This document shows positions 1 through 12,700 of a stretch of DNA of 64,000 nucleotides, in pieces. The stretch's first letter is position 1. The number at the start of each line of letters is the position of its first letter. Origin of the DNA: Climacteris rufus (taxonomy: Eukaryota > Chordata > Aves > Passeriformes > Climacteridae); contig VZRZ01003218.1 in the NCBI GenBank assembly GCA_013398175.1, forward strand, positions 42,671 to 106,670, in the 5' to 3' direction. Below the pieces are notes generated by a model. That model was not told the origin of the DNA, did no database searches, and saw only the letters and a program-made list of their open reading frames with translations. Made by a program: the position numbers and the translations under genes.

Positions 1-560
1 GGCCGGTGGTCCCCGGTGCGGGTGCCCCGGCCGCCTCCCGCCGCCACCTGCGGGGAACCTGCCCCCGCCTCCGCAGGGACAGCCCTCGGCGGCCGCCGCC
101 CGCCCCTGGAGGGGCGCAGGGAGGGTGGCGGAGCTCGGGTCCCGCAGCATCCCCGGCCCGTCCAGGTGCGCCGGCTGCGGGAGGAGGCGGCGCGGCCCGG
201 GGGCAGGGAGCGTGAGTTGTTCCCGTTCCCTCCCTCTCTCCCGGCCTCTCTCCTCCAACTGTTCGACAGGTTTGGGAAAACCCTCCCAACCCGCTGCCTG
301 TGCGTGGCCCGGGCAGGCAGTGCCGCTGCACGCGCTTTAATTCACGAACGAGGAAGTTTGGTCCTGTTTTGGCAGGAGCCCACGCGCTGCTTATCTGTGC
401 CTTGGCTTGGAGAGAGGGAGAGGGAAGCGACAGGGGGAAAGGCGGGTGTTTTCCGGGGGCACCTGCCAGCGCTGGGCGCTGCAGCACGGGAAGGCAGCGG
501 GTGCTGCGTCTGCCCCGAGACGAGCCCCCGCTCAGCCTCCCCGGTGTCTTGTCGTTGCAG
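1..560 (+). other. WNT7A: 3' part of WNT7A intron 1 (first coding exon lies upstream)
   Basis: This stretch precedes the exon 2 acceptor. No frame encodes a plausible WNT7A signal peptide, and no donor leaves the required phase-2 junction, so exon 1 is taken to be outside the window. The open frames here have low-complexity Pro/Arg/Gly/Ala content caused by GC richness and are not supported as genes. A GTGAGT string near 212 looks donor-like, but no coding exon recognisable as WNT7A precedes it; a non-coding first exon cannot be excluded. Confidence 0.75.
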
Positions 561-787
561 GGGTTTCTCCTCTGTGGTGGCCCTGGGAGCCAGCATCATC
601 TGTAACAAGATCCCGGGGCTCGCCCCCCGGCAGCGGGCGATCTGCCAGAGCAGGCCCGACGCGATCATTGTCATCGGGGAAGGGTCCCAGATGGGCATCA
701 ACGAGTGCCAGTTCCAGTTCCGCAACGGGCGCTGGAACTGCTCGGCCCTGGGCGAGAGGACCGTCTTCGGGAAGGAGCTCAAAGTGG
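561..787 (+). CDS. WNT7A: WNT7A coding exon 2 (N-terminal part of the WNT domain)
   Basis: This 227-bp exon encodes residues 24 (split codon) to 100 (split codon) of the secreted ligand WNT7A, which signals through Frizzled/LRP and, in brain endothelium, through RECK/GPR124. It follows a pyrimidine-rich acceptor ending TTGCAG at 560 and stops at a strong GTACGT donor at 788. Its first base completes a glycine codon, so intron 1 is phase 2; intron 2 is phase 1. The product starts GFSSVVALGASIICNK and contains PGLAPRQR, GEGSQMG and the WNT landmark QFRNGRWNCSALGERT. Visible residues are Cys38, Cys52, the Cys73/Cys84 pair and sequon N83-C-S. The open frame continues into both introns by chance, so the splice sites set the limits. 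The signal-peptide exon (71 coding nt) is not in the window. Identification is by family recognition; WNT7B is the only close alternative, and exon 4 argues against it. Confidence 0.96.
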
Positions 788-3700
788 GTACGTGGGCTCT
801 CGGCTCGCTGCTGCGGGATTCCAGCAGCCCCGCGGGGCTCGGGGGGACGCGGGGCTCGGCTGCTGGCTTGGGGAAGAGCAGCCCGTGCCAGCGGGGCAGG
901 GCTGTCACCGCGAGCACCTGGACGCTGTTCTGGTATTGCCAATGTGCTCCCTCCTGGCAGGGCAGCTGTCTGTGGCTCACTTCCACGTGTGTGAGCTTCC
1001 ACCACAGTGTTTCACTGTCCTGCTCTCAGAAATCCTCTCCAAAAGGTTTCCCACTTGTGTGCACAGAACCAGCAGCCTTATCCATGCATTCAGGGATGGA
1101 AAAGTGGAGTTTGGTTCTTGTTGAAAGCAGTGGTCAGAGACAGGATACTGAGCAGGGCTGGAATCACACCTGTTTGTATCTTGTGGGACTAAGGTGCAGT
1201 GGTCAGTCTCATTGTAAGAGATTCCTACCACACACAATAGTTCTCCTATAGCATCTGTATCCAGTGCCCTCCTTGCCCCAAGAGCAAGTGGATGTGTTCT
1301 GGTTTGAGATGTCAGGGCATTTACATTGTTCCAATCAACTGGCAGAAGACCCCACTTCAATTTTCCATGTTTTTAGTTATTGCAGCAGTACAAGATGAAT
1401 CAAAATTCTTAACTAAAGTAATGTTAGTAATAACAACAAACAGAAATACCTGAAGAAATAGGGCTGAGGTTAAAACTCTCACATCCCTATTCTGCCAAAC
1501 ACAGTAATGACGTTTACTCAATGTTTTTTGATTCCACATCACTAAAAATACAAAGACCAAGGAAATGTTTTCCAAATACATGTTAGGCTGTTTTAGAGCC
1601 ACCACTGAAAGCTGATCACTCACAGCACCAGAAGCTGAAGTTGGGATCTACGATTTCCAGTCTTGAGGTCTTCCTGTCTCTTCCCCATCTAAAGTTGCAA
1701 AAAGCCAGAAACCCCATCAAACAATGCTTGGTGGGATAGAAAACGTGGCTATCTCGTGAGGACAGAAGGCAGCACTGAGAACAGAATCTAGATGAGCTCT
1801 GAGCAGCTGTGAGGAAACCCTCTGGATGCACTGGCCTCAGGCACTGTTCAGTCCTGTGGCAGGGTATGTCCCCAGTACCTCATTCCTTGCATTCCCATGA
1901 AAAGCAGAGATACAACCCTTCCACTCTGCTCTGGAACTCCTGAGAACACTGAACGTGTATTTTATCACACCAGTGCACACTGATAGGTGTTTTCTAAAAC
2001 TCAGAGATATTTAAGGAAAGAACAGGAAGAGAACATGACTCGGTTTGCAAGCCCCACCTTTCAACACCTTTGATAATCAGAATGACTCGAGTACAGAAGG
2101 TAAAATGCCCCCTGCACAAGATTGTGCAACATCTGAAAATTGACCATTTATTCAGATTAGCTCATTGCTTCTGTTCCCTGAGCTGAGCTCTTCCTGCCGG
2201 CGATGCACGCAAATGTTTGCCACTTATGTCAGTGAAGAGTCCATTTGGACAGCTGACAGGTTTGGGCTCATTTAGTCTAAGAGTAACATTTCCTTCAACA
2301 GAAAATGTGAGAAGGATTTTTTTTCTTCTCCAACAAATTAGAAAACTGCAGAGTTGTTGTGGTGTGTTGTGTAAACATGCTCTCAGTTCCTTCCCTCCCT
2401 CCGAAAATCGAATTATTTAGCTAGCGGGTTATATTTAGGTCCTTTTAAAGAAAGTCAATATTAAAGGAAGTAGACTTTGATCTGGCTTTGAGGTGATAAC
2501 TCTTAATATGTTCTATCTATCCATTATGAGGCTAAGATGGATAGGGCAAATTCCTCATTGGTTTCAGAACACAGTCAAGAGTTGAATGGCATCCAAATGA
2601 CAATACTCCTTAACAATCATTTAAAGAACAACCAAAACCTTCAAATTTAAACAGGTTACATATTTAAATTTTAAAGTAAATTTGATAAAAAATCTCAGGG
2701 TTGCAATCCAATGGTGAATTTTACTTCTGCACAGACATTCCTGGGCTCTCAAGGATAAAAGTATTCAGGCTCTCAAACACCATGAAGTACTGTAATGTAA
2801 CTGTTCCTGCTCAGGTGGTCTCCTTGTTCTTCTGCTTCTTCCAGATCAGCAGGTGTAGAAACCCTGAATATCTGACACAGCTCATCTTTCTATGGCTATA
2901 AGGAAAAAGCATCTGTTCCTCACAGGTCTCTCTTTCCCAAGGATCTCTGTCAGGGTTGCTCCAGGTTACTATTCAGAGAAATAACATCTTGCTCCAGTAC
3001 AACCTAAGTGCCATAAAGCCATGAGTCAAAGTTGGTGCCCACAAACAGGAGATTAGCCCTGAGGGTGTTACCCTAAATAGGAAAGAGAGAAATGTGTGAC
3101 GTGAAGGAGCATACACCTCTATAGGAGGTGTTTCAAGGCGACAGAGCACAAGAGCAATCCAGGTTACCATTAGGTAAAGATACTGTACCCTTTCTGCTTT
3201 TTAAATTAGCCTTTGACATGGTGTGTTACAAAATACTATTCCAACAGCAGCTAGTACACAGTCCCTTTCCTAGCATTTAACAACTGAGTATATTTTTCAG
3301 ACAATTGCATCCCTCAAGTTATTACCTGGGAAGTGTGTGGGGCACCTTTGTCTTGCCACTTGCAATAAAGTCAGTGAGCCACACGTGACCTCAGCCCCTG
3401 TCTCGGAGCGAGGCTTTGCTCTGCCTCTGGAGTGGCACCGATGGGCTGGCTGTGGTTAGGATGTGACTTCAGAGTGACAGGAATGTGGCTGTCCTGGCCA
3501 CGGCCCTGCCGGGTGTGTGCAGCCAGCAGAGGCCGGTTTCATTCTGGGAGGATGTCCCTAAGGAACTCCTATGGAAATAGGGTTTGTGTGTGTGTTAGTC
3601 CATGCAAATAAGTTCCCTTGGATACCACAGATTCCTGTGAACTATTTCCCAACCCACAGTTTTGATGGCACATCAAGCCAAATCTCTTCAATACCAGGTT

Positions 3701-5857
3701 TCTTTCCTTTTACCCTTGCTGGGTATTCTATTTTATGAATGTTACACAAATGTACTGTAATAATTTAAATGCTCTTATTGCCACTCAGGGTGAGCCTCCT
3801 CCTGCCCCTGCCATTGTGTGGCTGAGGGATCAGGGCACTCTCTTCTGTGTTTCTCTTTTCCTATTGTTAAAATGGCAACAGGGATACTGATGCTGTTGAA
3901 ACACTTGGAAATCAGTAGAAGGAAAGCATCAAACAACATTTTCCCGTTCTAATCTGTAGCATGTGTGCATTTTAAAAAGCTCACATATAATCACATCTTT
4001 CAGTGAAGTGATCGTTTGTTTGTAGAGTTTGTTTGTAGAGTTACAGTAAGAAACCATTTAAATTCATCATGGAACATATTTGGATTGACTTTCCAGCTCG
4101 TCTCAGTGAACTTCCAACCAGTGCTCAGCACATACTCTCCATTTCTTGGGTCATTTTATCTGGTTTGTCCTTCCAAAGAGAGATTCTTCCCTCCTGACAC
4201 ACTGTGGATATCTCAGCACGACAACTGGTGCCAACAGTGCCCACAGCACAAAGAGAAATAACAGAGTCAAGGTGGCATCAGTTTGCTCCAGCTGAGGGCT
4301 TGGTCTGGTTACAACAGAGAACGAAAAGGTCCCGACCAAGATCGACACCAGGATGTTTTTTCTAGACAATTCTGCAGACACCTTATTAATAATGTAAGGT
4401 CACAGAGAGAATTTTTAAAATAACCATGGAGATGACGCAACACTGCAATTATGGACACACTTAAAACCAAATATATTTGTTATGGTGGTCAGCAGTTCTG
4501 TTCCTGGAGAAGGCCACAATCAAAACCAAGGGTTTTAAAGCAGGATAGGCCAAAACCTCCTGCCCTTCTGTCTTCAGGTGAAATGTTTTTCAAGCCTGAA
4601 GATCTGAATAACCAGAGATGCCTTTGATAGAATCTGAAAATCAGATTTGGCCTCTGCTGGATCACAGGAAGAGCAAGAGCTGTGACTCAGGTGCCTCTGA
4701 GGCCCATTCTGCAGGCTGCAGCCTTGTGAGCAGGTGGTCAGCAGTAATTCCTCTGTCTCTAAGAACTGCTTTGGGACATACCTGCATTCCATGGGATCTA
4801 GAGGACAGCACCACATTGGCATCATAGGGTGAAAACAAAAAGCCACCTCCTTGTGCTACGAGTGAGCAGCACTGCCAGTGTTAAATGAGACTTTCCAAGT
4901 GAAAATAGTACAAACTGTTTGATTGCACTTCTGCAAAATGACCTAGCAAAGTGGAAACTCTCTTCAGGACAGATCTGAGAGAAGAGAGGCACGACAGCCC
5001 TGCAGAAGCTGCAAGGACCCTGCGTGGGGGAGGATAGAGGGAGTCACGAGAGCTGTGAATGGTGGTCTGCAAAGAACATCCCAGCAAAATGGGTTTCAGC
5101 CAAGTTTTCATCCTGGTCTTACTAAAATTCATCAATTCTTTGCTCTCTTCTATGCTGGAGAATGCTTCAGTATAATCACACTGATACCTTCATTCACCTG
5201 AGGTTAGTCATGGGAATAAGGAAAGCTGAAATCAAAGAATCCATGTGGACAAGTTGGTCTTAAAGCTTTTGAGCACAACAGGCCAGCTCAGCACCTCTGT
5301 ACCTTGTGCCCGGTGCCTTTGACCCAGGGATCATCCCAGGTGTGCCCAGATGCACACATTAAACCTTTATACACTGAACTATTAGCTCTATGCTAGACTG
5401 AATTTAGCAGTGATTTATTTTCCATAGAAATTAACTTTTCTTCTATGGCTTCAAACAATGTAAAGGAAGAGGGAATTCCCACTCTTGCCCATCAAAACAA
5501 ATGGCAAGTGTCCTACAAGCCAAACCCCTGACTAACCTCTTCAGTAGCTGTCAGGAATAGTTCTCCTGCTAGTATGGAAAAGAGAAGGAGATCTAGGACA
5601 TTCCCCCCTCTACTCTGGTAGATTTAAAAGAAAAATTAAGTAAACAGAAAAGTTAAAAGCAAAACTGCATGTTGTCACTGTGTTATAGACAAACACTTTT
5701 GAAAACATTGTGGTACAGGTGTGTTGAAGGCAAGACTTAATCTTCAATCATTTCACAGAGCTTTTTGACTTTAAACACTGTTGTAGTCTCTTGTATCAGT
5801 TTTTAAAGTCTGATTCTTTGAATTACAAAATAACAGACAAAGAATACAACCACTGGT

Positions 5858-5998
5858 AGAATCACAGAATCTCCTGAGCTGGAAGGGACCCACAAAGATC
5901 ATCCAGCCCAACCAACCCCTGGCCCTGCACAGACACCCCAACAATCCCCCCGTGCATCCCTGGGAACGTTGTCCAAACACTCCCGGAGCTCTGGCAGG
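5858..5998 (-). mobile_element. CR1 LINE 3'-end fragment (intron 2)
   Basis: Read on the minus strand, this ends in the CR1-type tail. On the plus strand it starts AGAATCACAGAATC, then a 'gagctggaagggacc' block and 'atcatccagcccaac'. It belongs to the same subfamily type as the copies at 15526 and 41437 (shared 'cagacaccccaac' and 'gttgtccaaacactcc' segments in reverse). It is truncated and non-coding. Confidence 0.85.
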
Positions 5999-8557
5999 AA
6001 AATGCTTGTTGTTTTTATATTGCATGGGAGATTACCTGTACAGGTCTATGGGAAATTAGGTTCTAAGTGCTGCTGCACTATTTGGTTTGGTCAATATTTA
6101 GAAGAAAGATTGATTAATATTCTGTTTTCTGAACCACTGGTGTCATGAACCCTGCAAGATATACAGAAAAGAAATTTTGTCATTAACAGGAGTCTTCCTA
6201 TCCAGACAAGAAAGGTCAGAGTCTGAATTTTTGTGCTAAGTTTCCAGCCCTCACAACCAGTTTTCACTGTCAGTGTCTTGCAGGAGAACAGTTATTTGCA
6301 GGCAAAACAGAGGCCAGGCTGAAATATGGCCTGATCATCCAAAGCTGCTTTATGCCAAAAAGTCAGTCTTTCTCAGCAGGGACTGTCACAGTAAGATAAA
6401 ACATTGCCCCAAGGTCACTGCAGTTGGAATTCCCATCACAAGGTTTTCATACCTGCCTTCAGATGTGTCTTGTGAGTACATGTTCCAGAGAAACAGAAAG
6501 ATTGCATCTCGTCAGGAAGGTGGGAGATCTCCCATGGCAGGGGCAGTGCGGGGCGTTCCTCAAGCAAGGCAGGGGTGTAGGGGGCTCAGAGCCTTCTGAA
6601 AAGGAGACACTGATTTGAATTCCAAAATAACAGCTCTGATTTTTGTAATGCACATGCCTTGAGTAGCGACTTTATAAGTTTAAAGAGGGTATTTTCAAAA
6701 ATAATAATTTTAGTTGGAGTGTTTCCTCTCCAAGAGTTTCATGTGTTGGTGAAAGAAATTTTAGGTTGTGAAAGTGGGTAGTGACTAAACCCCCAAAGTC
6801 TCACATGCCTCTTAAAGCCACTCAATTTATTTTATTTATTGGTACTAATATTTTTAAAGCCACACAGTTGATTTATAGGGAACTATCATTTTAATTTCAA
6901 GTGAGTGCAATACCTTAAGGCACCAACCCCCCAAACTTTGAACAGAAGGGGAAGAAAAAAATAGGAAAATGTTACTTCAATGATATTTTTTAAGCTACTA
7001 TTCTTGTTAATCCCTCATGGGAGGTTAAAGAAAGATGAAAATAAAAAAACCTGCAAGACCATACATAGTCTACCAAGGAAGGAGGAGGCACAGCCCAAAG
7101 CAGGCAGGGGATGAGCTCTGGTCTGCATTTTTCCAGGCTGTGAATTATGGCCTCTATAGAGAGATGAGAAGTAATGTTTGCTGTGGCACATAATTGGCAA
7201 GGTACTCTGTGTTTTCCATCTTTATATTTTCCCAATCATATTTCAGCTCATGTCACTGCAGATAACTCCCTCTCTGACCCTTTGGCTTTAAATAGCAGAA
7301 AATACAACCCATGTTTTCCAGTGAGATAAACAGAAATTTGTCTTTTTTTTATTTCACAGCTTAGTCAATTTATGAGAGTGACTGATAGGGTGGGACAGGC
7401 TGTTTAGGAACACACTTAGTTCCCAAACTGCTGAGCACCTACCGACTTCCTGCAGGTAAATCCACTCTGTGTTTTGCAGGCTTAGGCTTTTTTCCCCAAG
7501 CAACATCAAGGTATTGCACTTCTTTTCAAAACAAAGTTCCCATTTCTAATCTGTGTGAATGAAGTTTTTTTTTGCAAAGTTTTCAGATTTGAAGGTTAAA
7601 CTTTAAAAAATATGAAGTTAGCTAAATTAAAGCCAGAATGCAGACCACTCTGCAGCTGATAGGCTGCTCAGCCAAACCCCAGTCTAACAAACATTTCTAT
7701 CCAAAAGCAAAGACATGCATGTGAGTGTTTGCAGAACTAATGCTCCAGGGTGTGCATGGATTGTGTACAGTTATGCTCAGTGTCAGGAGAGCCAGCTGTC
7801 CTGGGAATATCCACAGTTTGGACTCACCTGGGACATTCTTGGTGCTTCCCCTTGTGACGTCTGTCACTCTGTGGTGGTGGTGGTTGACTGTGCAGAGCTC
7901 AGAGATAAAGGCAAAGACAGACATGATGTCCACTGCAGGGTCTGCAGACAGGACCCCAGTGCTTTGGAGGAGGATTTGCATCAGCAGATGGAGCTGCAGA
8001 AATCTTGGAGCCATCAATGCCAAGCTCTGCCACCAGAGCAAGTGAAGCTGCAGTGTGCTGTGTACCTTACTGAGGTCCAGAAAAAATTAGGGAGAGCAGG
8101 AAAATATTTCTGTGCAGCACTTGAAGAGAAGGCTGCGTGCTCACACAGCACTGAAGCACTTCCTGAGGCTGAGGGCAGCCCCAGAGTGGGTGAGGGAGCA
8201 GGGCCAGGCAGGTGTCAGTGTCACAGCCCTGTGCCAGGCTGAGTGCTGCTGGGTGGCACTGCTCAGCTCGGGGGGTGCCTCCCCCTGCCCACCAGCCCCA
8301 GCACATCTGCACTGAGCCTGAACATCCCCTGTGCTGCTGCAGCACTGCCCTGGAACTGCTGCTGTGGCTGGACACCCCTGTCAGGGCTCCAGCCTTGTGA
8401 ACGGCCAGAGCAACCTCTGAGCTCTGCCAGATCCTTCTCTGCAGTTTCCAGTGCTTGCACTGAGCTCTGGAGTGTGTTAGCCATTGTTTAGTCGAGATAA
8501 GGAGAAGAATGTGTGATCTGAGAGCTGAAAGGATGGCTTGTAATTCTTGCACATGTT

Positions 8558-8690
8558 CAGGCCAGGTTGGACAGGGCTTGGAGCAACCTGGTGTAGTGGG
8601 AGGTGTCCCTGCCCATGGCAGGGCATGGGATGAGAGGAGCTTTAAGGTCTCTTCCAACCCAAACCACTCTGGGATTCCATGATTCTATAA
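8558..8690 (+). mobile_element. CR1 LINE 3'-end fragment (intron 2)
   Basis: This contains the classic CR1 terminal blocks in order: 'caggccaggttggac', 'ggcttggagcaacctgg', 'tgtccctgcccatggcaggg', 'ctttaaggtctcttccaaccc', and a terminal 'gattccatgattctat'. It is a 5'-truncated, about 130-bp tail with no coding capacity. Confidence 0.9.
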
Positions 8691-11600
8691 CTCCCCACCT
8701 TTCTCTAACTTTTGTAGGTCTCAGGCAGCCATCACTTCTTCCTGTGCCAGTCCACTCTTCACAGTTGTCTTTATGTGCACCTTCAGAAGTCACTGGCTGG
8801 AGAAGCCTCCCCAAAAAGCTCTTAAGTTCACCCAGCACCTGAGATCATGATTTACACCAATCTTCCCATAAAGATCAACCAATTTCTTCATTATATGCAT
8901 TTATAAATTAAAATTTTACTTTTAAAAAATTCATAGATTAAAGACCTGTTGCACTGTAAGGATGGATTCAGTGGGAATTGCCTGCAAGAAGATTTCATTC
9001 CTGGGTTTCCACCTAACACACCTAGCAACTGGTCAGAAAAATGTTCAAGAGACAGTTTGAGTAGCTCATCCCTGTCAGTGCATTTTATTTAAATCTCTCC
9101 AAAAGGTCTTTTCTAATCCCAGTGCTGAAAACATAGTTTACTCTTCCAGCAGGTTATTTCTAGCCATCTAGAGAAGATAATGACTGCAGATTAGGGTTTT
9201 CCACCCTTTCACTTATGCAGAAGAGCAAAACCTTAATGTTACATCAGCCTACTGACTGTAGGAAAGAATTTATTCTGGCCATTAGTCAAAGTGGGCTCTG
9301 TCTCTCATGGTGTGATGCATTGCTGCCAGTTCTGTTCTCTCCTTATCCTCTATTTGGTATCACATCTCCTGCTTTGCTAAATTTCTGTGTCCTCCTGAGC
9401 CAGAAGTGCTGTACCCACCTAGGAAGTGTTTTGTGATGCTACAGTCATCATCCCCTACAGCTTAATGAGAGGTTTCAGTATTGTTTTGATATCAAAGTCT
9501 TACCTTCTTCTAAAGCTAAGATCCTTAAATTTTTGCTACTGAATTTTCAGAAGGAAAGTAAGGAACAGGTCTAAGTTGTCTGTCAGATGCACTGGAAAAT
9601 GTCAGAAAAAAGAAAATAAAAGAAGATTGTATGGTGTCAATTCCCAGACTGTACACCTTTGGGGATCCAAAAGTGATGAGGTTGTGCCTTTCAACATCCC
9701 CATGTTTTGAGATTAGACTGACTGTGGAGCAAGACCTCCTTGAGCAGCCTGTCCGGGGCATCAGGAGAAGCTCAGAGGAAACAAACCCTTACCTGCAAGG
9801 AGCAGCTGCCTGGCCATACCTTGGTACAGCCTGTTTCCCTCTGAGATCCTCCAGGCATCTCAACTCCCTGCTGAAATTTGAAGTAGAGGAGTAGGGCTTG
9901 CTATTTAAAAGTGTCAGGAACACACACATGCTCAAGTTGTCCTGTTTGGTTGCAACCCCCTTTTTACACCAGTCTGGGACCTAAAGCACCTTGATTTACA
10001 GAGGAGACTCAGGCTGAGCTTCCCTCCCATGCTGACATTTCTGTGAGCCAGACAAGGGTAATGAAACTTGAAATACTGAATCATTTATGGAAAACAGGAA
10101 CAGCTTGATGCAGACGTGACAAACCCACATCACTTTGTCAACACTGCACAAGAGCCCAGGTACTTCCTACCTGGGTCAATTCTTCCAGGCACTTGCTTTG
10201 TTTACCTTGTAATCTCCCAAATTTTAGGTTTTAAATCTGCTTAGATTTCCCCCCAGATAAGACAAACTTACAAAATAACTTAATTATGTAATATAATTTA
10301 TGATCAAGCTTGACACTGGCTTCTGATTCTGCTTGTACTAACTAGTTCTATATTTTCTGCATTGCATTTTTCTCCCCTCTAAAAAGCAAAAGAGCTGCTC
10401 AGTCTCAATGTTGAGTGTGTCAGATTAAAGTGATCTCCCAGAGGCTGTTACTCTAGATCTTGAAAATAACTTGTGCTGCAACAGAAATCATCCAATCAAA
10501 ATCAAAGGAAAAAAAGAACCAGATGCAAATTCAACTCAAAAATACCTTTTTTGACAATGTCCCATTTGCTGCTTCACGAAACAGAAATCTGGTGTGATGC
10601 ATTGCTCCCCTCTGAGAGGAGAAACTGGGACTTCTCACTGTACACTGTTTATCAGTGCCTTTTTCATAGTGTTGTTTTTAACATAGGGAGGATATTGTTG
10701 ATCATAAACTGGAGGAGGCACTAGAAAGCTGCCCTGGCTGGTCCTGGACTGGGACCCCACTTCCACCTGCCTCCTCTGGTGTCCTCACATGGCCACAGAG
10801 GCTCTGAGAGCTCAACTCCAAGTACACCTAAAGCCTGGGATTTCTCTTCCACATTCAGATTTTCATAAAAATCCAGGTGTCCTAGAAAGCTTCTTCTGCA
10901 ACTTCTGCAGTTAAAACAATTCAACTTTTTAAGATTTTTCTTATTTTAAATGGGGAGAAACAAGGAATCCTTTGAGGAAATCTGACACTTGACTAAAAAT
11001 TCCTTAATAAATGCAGTACTTAGCAGCATTAGGGAACATTGCCTTTGCTAATAAAGGGCACAAAGCTGACTATTAACAGATTGTGATAATGTCATCTTGT
11101 TTTCCATTTGACTTCCTTGACATAAGGAAGTGAACATTTTTCATTAAAAGCAACAAGTGAATCAGATCATGCACGTGAAAGGGATGGAGCCAAGGCTGAA
11201 GTGCTTGTAAGGTTTCTTTCCCAAGTGATGATTTTTTGGTGAAATCCAATAAACAGCAGAAATGGGCTTGTTTCTTGGATAACAAACTATTGCCAGCAGC
11301 TGAGGCTTGCCAGAACTCAACTGGCAGGTGGTTGGAGAAGCAAAGAGGATCTTCCCATCTGCACTCTCCTAATTGAGAGCCTGATTCTCATCCTCTGCAA
11401 GGGTACATTTTGTCGTTGGAGAAATAAGAGGAGGGGCAACTTTTTATTTTGGGAGATCAAAAAAATTTTAAAAGGGCTCTTCAACATTTATGGGCAACTC
11501 CTGCAATTCTCCTTAGGTTTTGAAGGGACCCTCTCTCAGCTGAACTGGTTCCAAAAGTCTCACAGATCCCAAAGGGTCCACATGTGGGAAATCCCCCCAT

Positions 11601-12428
11601 CAGAATGCAAGAAAATTTCAAAAAGATAAATTAAATCTTAGATTTGAAGTGAGACACTTCCCCCCTGCCCCCCACAAGAAACAAGCCTGTCATTATGGCC
11701 TTATTGCCCAAAATAATATTGCCCTAACTTCTGCCTCACAGCCCTCTGGTGAGGCTGTTACTTCACCTTGCTTTGGTCATGGTGCCTACAACAGGTCAGG
11801 ATTTTTTCTTCATTCTATGAGAAATTTTGAAATGAAACCCGAGACTTATTTCATTGAGTCAGCACAAATGTCAGTGTTGAAAACTTTGTGACACCTACAG
11901 GGTGAAAAAATTGTCCCCATTCAGTTAAAATGTTTTCAGAACAAGATATCCAGCAGAGGTTGTTTTCCTGTAAAAATACCTTTTAGTGTAGAATCAAATT
12001 TCTAAATACAATCCTATTTCTGAGCTGATTTTTAAAAAAGTTGAATATGGCATGTTTAGGGATTTAACCCTCAAGCCCCCCTATTTTGTTTTCCTTTCTT
12101 TTTTTTTTTTTTTTGGGCTGGAGCACTTGCAAACCCATGCTTTTGCTATAAAAAGTTTAGTTTGCCCACTTCTAATACCATCTGGAAATATATAGATGAA
12201 GTTGCCTAAAGAATTTATCTCCTACTACCTCATGGAGAGCCATCGTTTTAGAGACAAACATCCAGCAAAATCGATACTTAGGAGAGCAGAGACCTGCTTA
12301 TGCCTGCAGATTTACAGCACTCTAATAATAGCTCCTGCTGTTGGGCCCGCAGGAGCTTGCCTGGTTCCCTGACTCGTGTCACCCCGTTGCCTTTGTGCCC
12401 TCTGCTCATGGCACCCTTTGCCTTGCAG

Positions 12429-12700
12429 GGAGCAGGGAGGCCGCCTTCACCTACGCCATCATCGCCGCCGGGGTGGCTCACGCCATCACTGCGGCCTGCA
12501 CGCAGGGCAACCTGAGCGACTGCGGCTGCGACAAGGAGAAGCAGGGACAGTACCACAAGGAGGAGGGCTGGAAGTGGGGAGGCTGCTCGGCCGACATCCG
12601 CTACGGGATCGGCTTCGCCAAGGTCTTCGTGGATGCCCGGGAGATCAAGCAGAACGCCAGGACGCTCATGAACCTGCACAACAACGAGGCTGGGCGGAAG
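12429..12700 (+). CDS. WNT7A: WNT7A coding exon 3 (middle of the N-terminal WNT domain)
   Basis: This 272-bp exon carries 2 nt that complete Gly100, then 90 codons for residues 101-190. The acceptor is CCTTGCAG ending at 12428 and the donor is GTGAGT at 12701; the exon ends on a whole codon (phase 0). It starts SREAAFTYAIIAAGVAHAIT, followed by ACTQGNLSDCGCDKEKQG, then GWKWGGCSADIRYG and the helix ending NLHNNEAGRK. These are hallmark WNT segments. Cys123, Cys131, Cys133 and Cys152 are present; in the family they pair as 123-131 and 133-152. The sequon N127-L-S is kept. The exon is GC- and CpG-rich compared with its AT-rich introns, as expected for constrained coding sequence. No frameshift or early stop is seen. 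The antisense open frame over it is a shadow. Confidence 0.97.

Larger units (their letters stand above)
1..790. promoter_or_regulatory. CpG-island-like block at the 5' edge of the window, through exon 2
   Basis: The first 790 bases are strikingly GC-rich and dense in CG dinucleotides (for example around 10-210 and 600-790), then the sequence turns quickly to ordinary AT-rich intron. CpG islands of developmental WNT genes often span the promoter and first exons, so this may be the downstream shoulder of the WNT7A promoter island. The transcription start is not visible. GC content and observed/expected CpG were judged by eye. Confidence 0.6.
788..12428 (+). other. WNT7A: WNT7A intron 2 (phase 1, 11,641 bp)
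   Basis: The limits are the GTACGT donor and TTGCAG acceptor. The content is mostly AT-rich unique sequence, with two recognisable CR1 fragments (5858-5998 and 8558-8690) and a 16-base T run near 12099-12114. Open frames up to 196 codons (7715-8657, both strands) lie in a GC-richer, CR1-flanked patch and resemble no family I know. No exon, RNA gene or intact mobile element is seen. Any enhancers would need alignment to show. Confidence 0.9.

Noticed and set aside
16..1251. 411-codon open frame on the + strand covering exon 2
   Set aside because: It reads through good splice sites into GC-rich intron on both sides; only 561-787 matches WNT7A.
2065..2490. TCF/LEF-like CTTTGAT sites in intron 2 as possible WNT feedback elements
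   Set aside because: The motif is short and occurs many times across the window, including far from the gene, at about chance frequency.
7697..8657. Overlapping open frames up to 196 codons on both strands in intron 2
   Set aside because: A GC-rich patch next to a CR1 tail; both strands are open, no domain, no splice context that would add to WNT7A.
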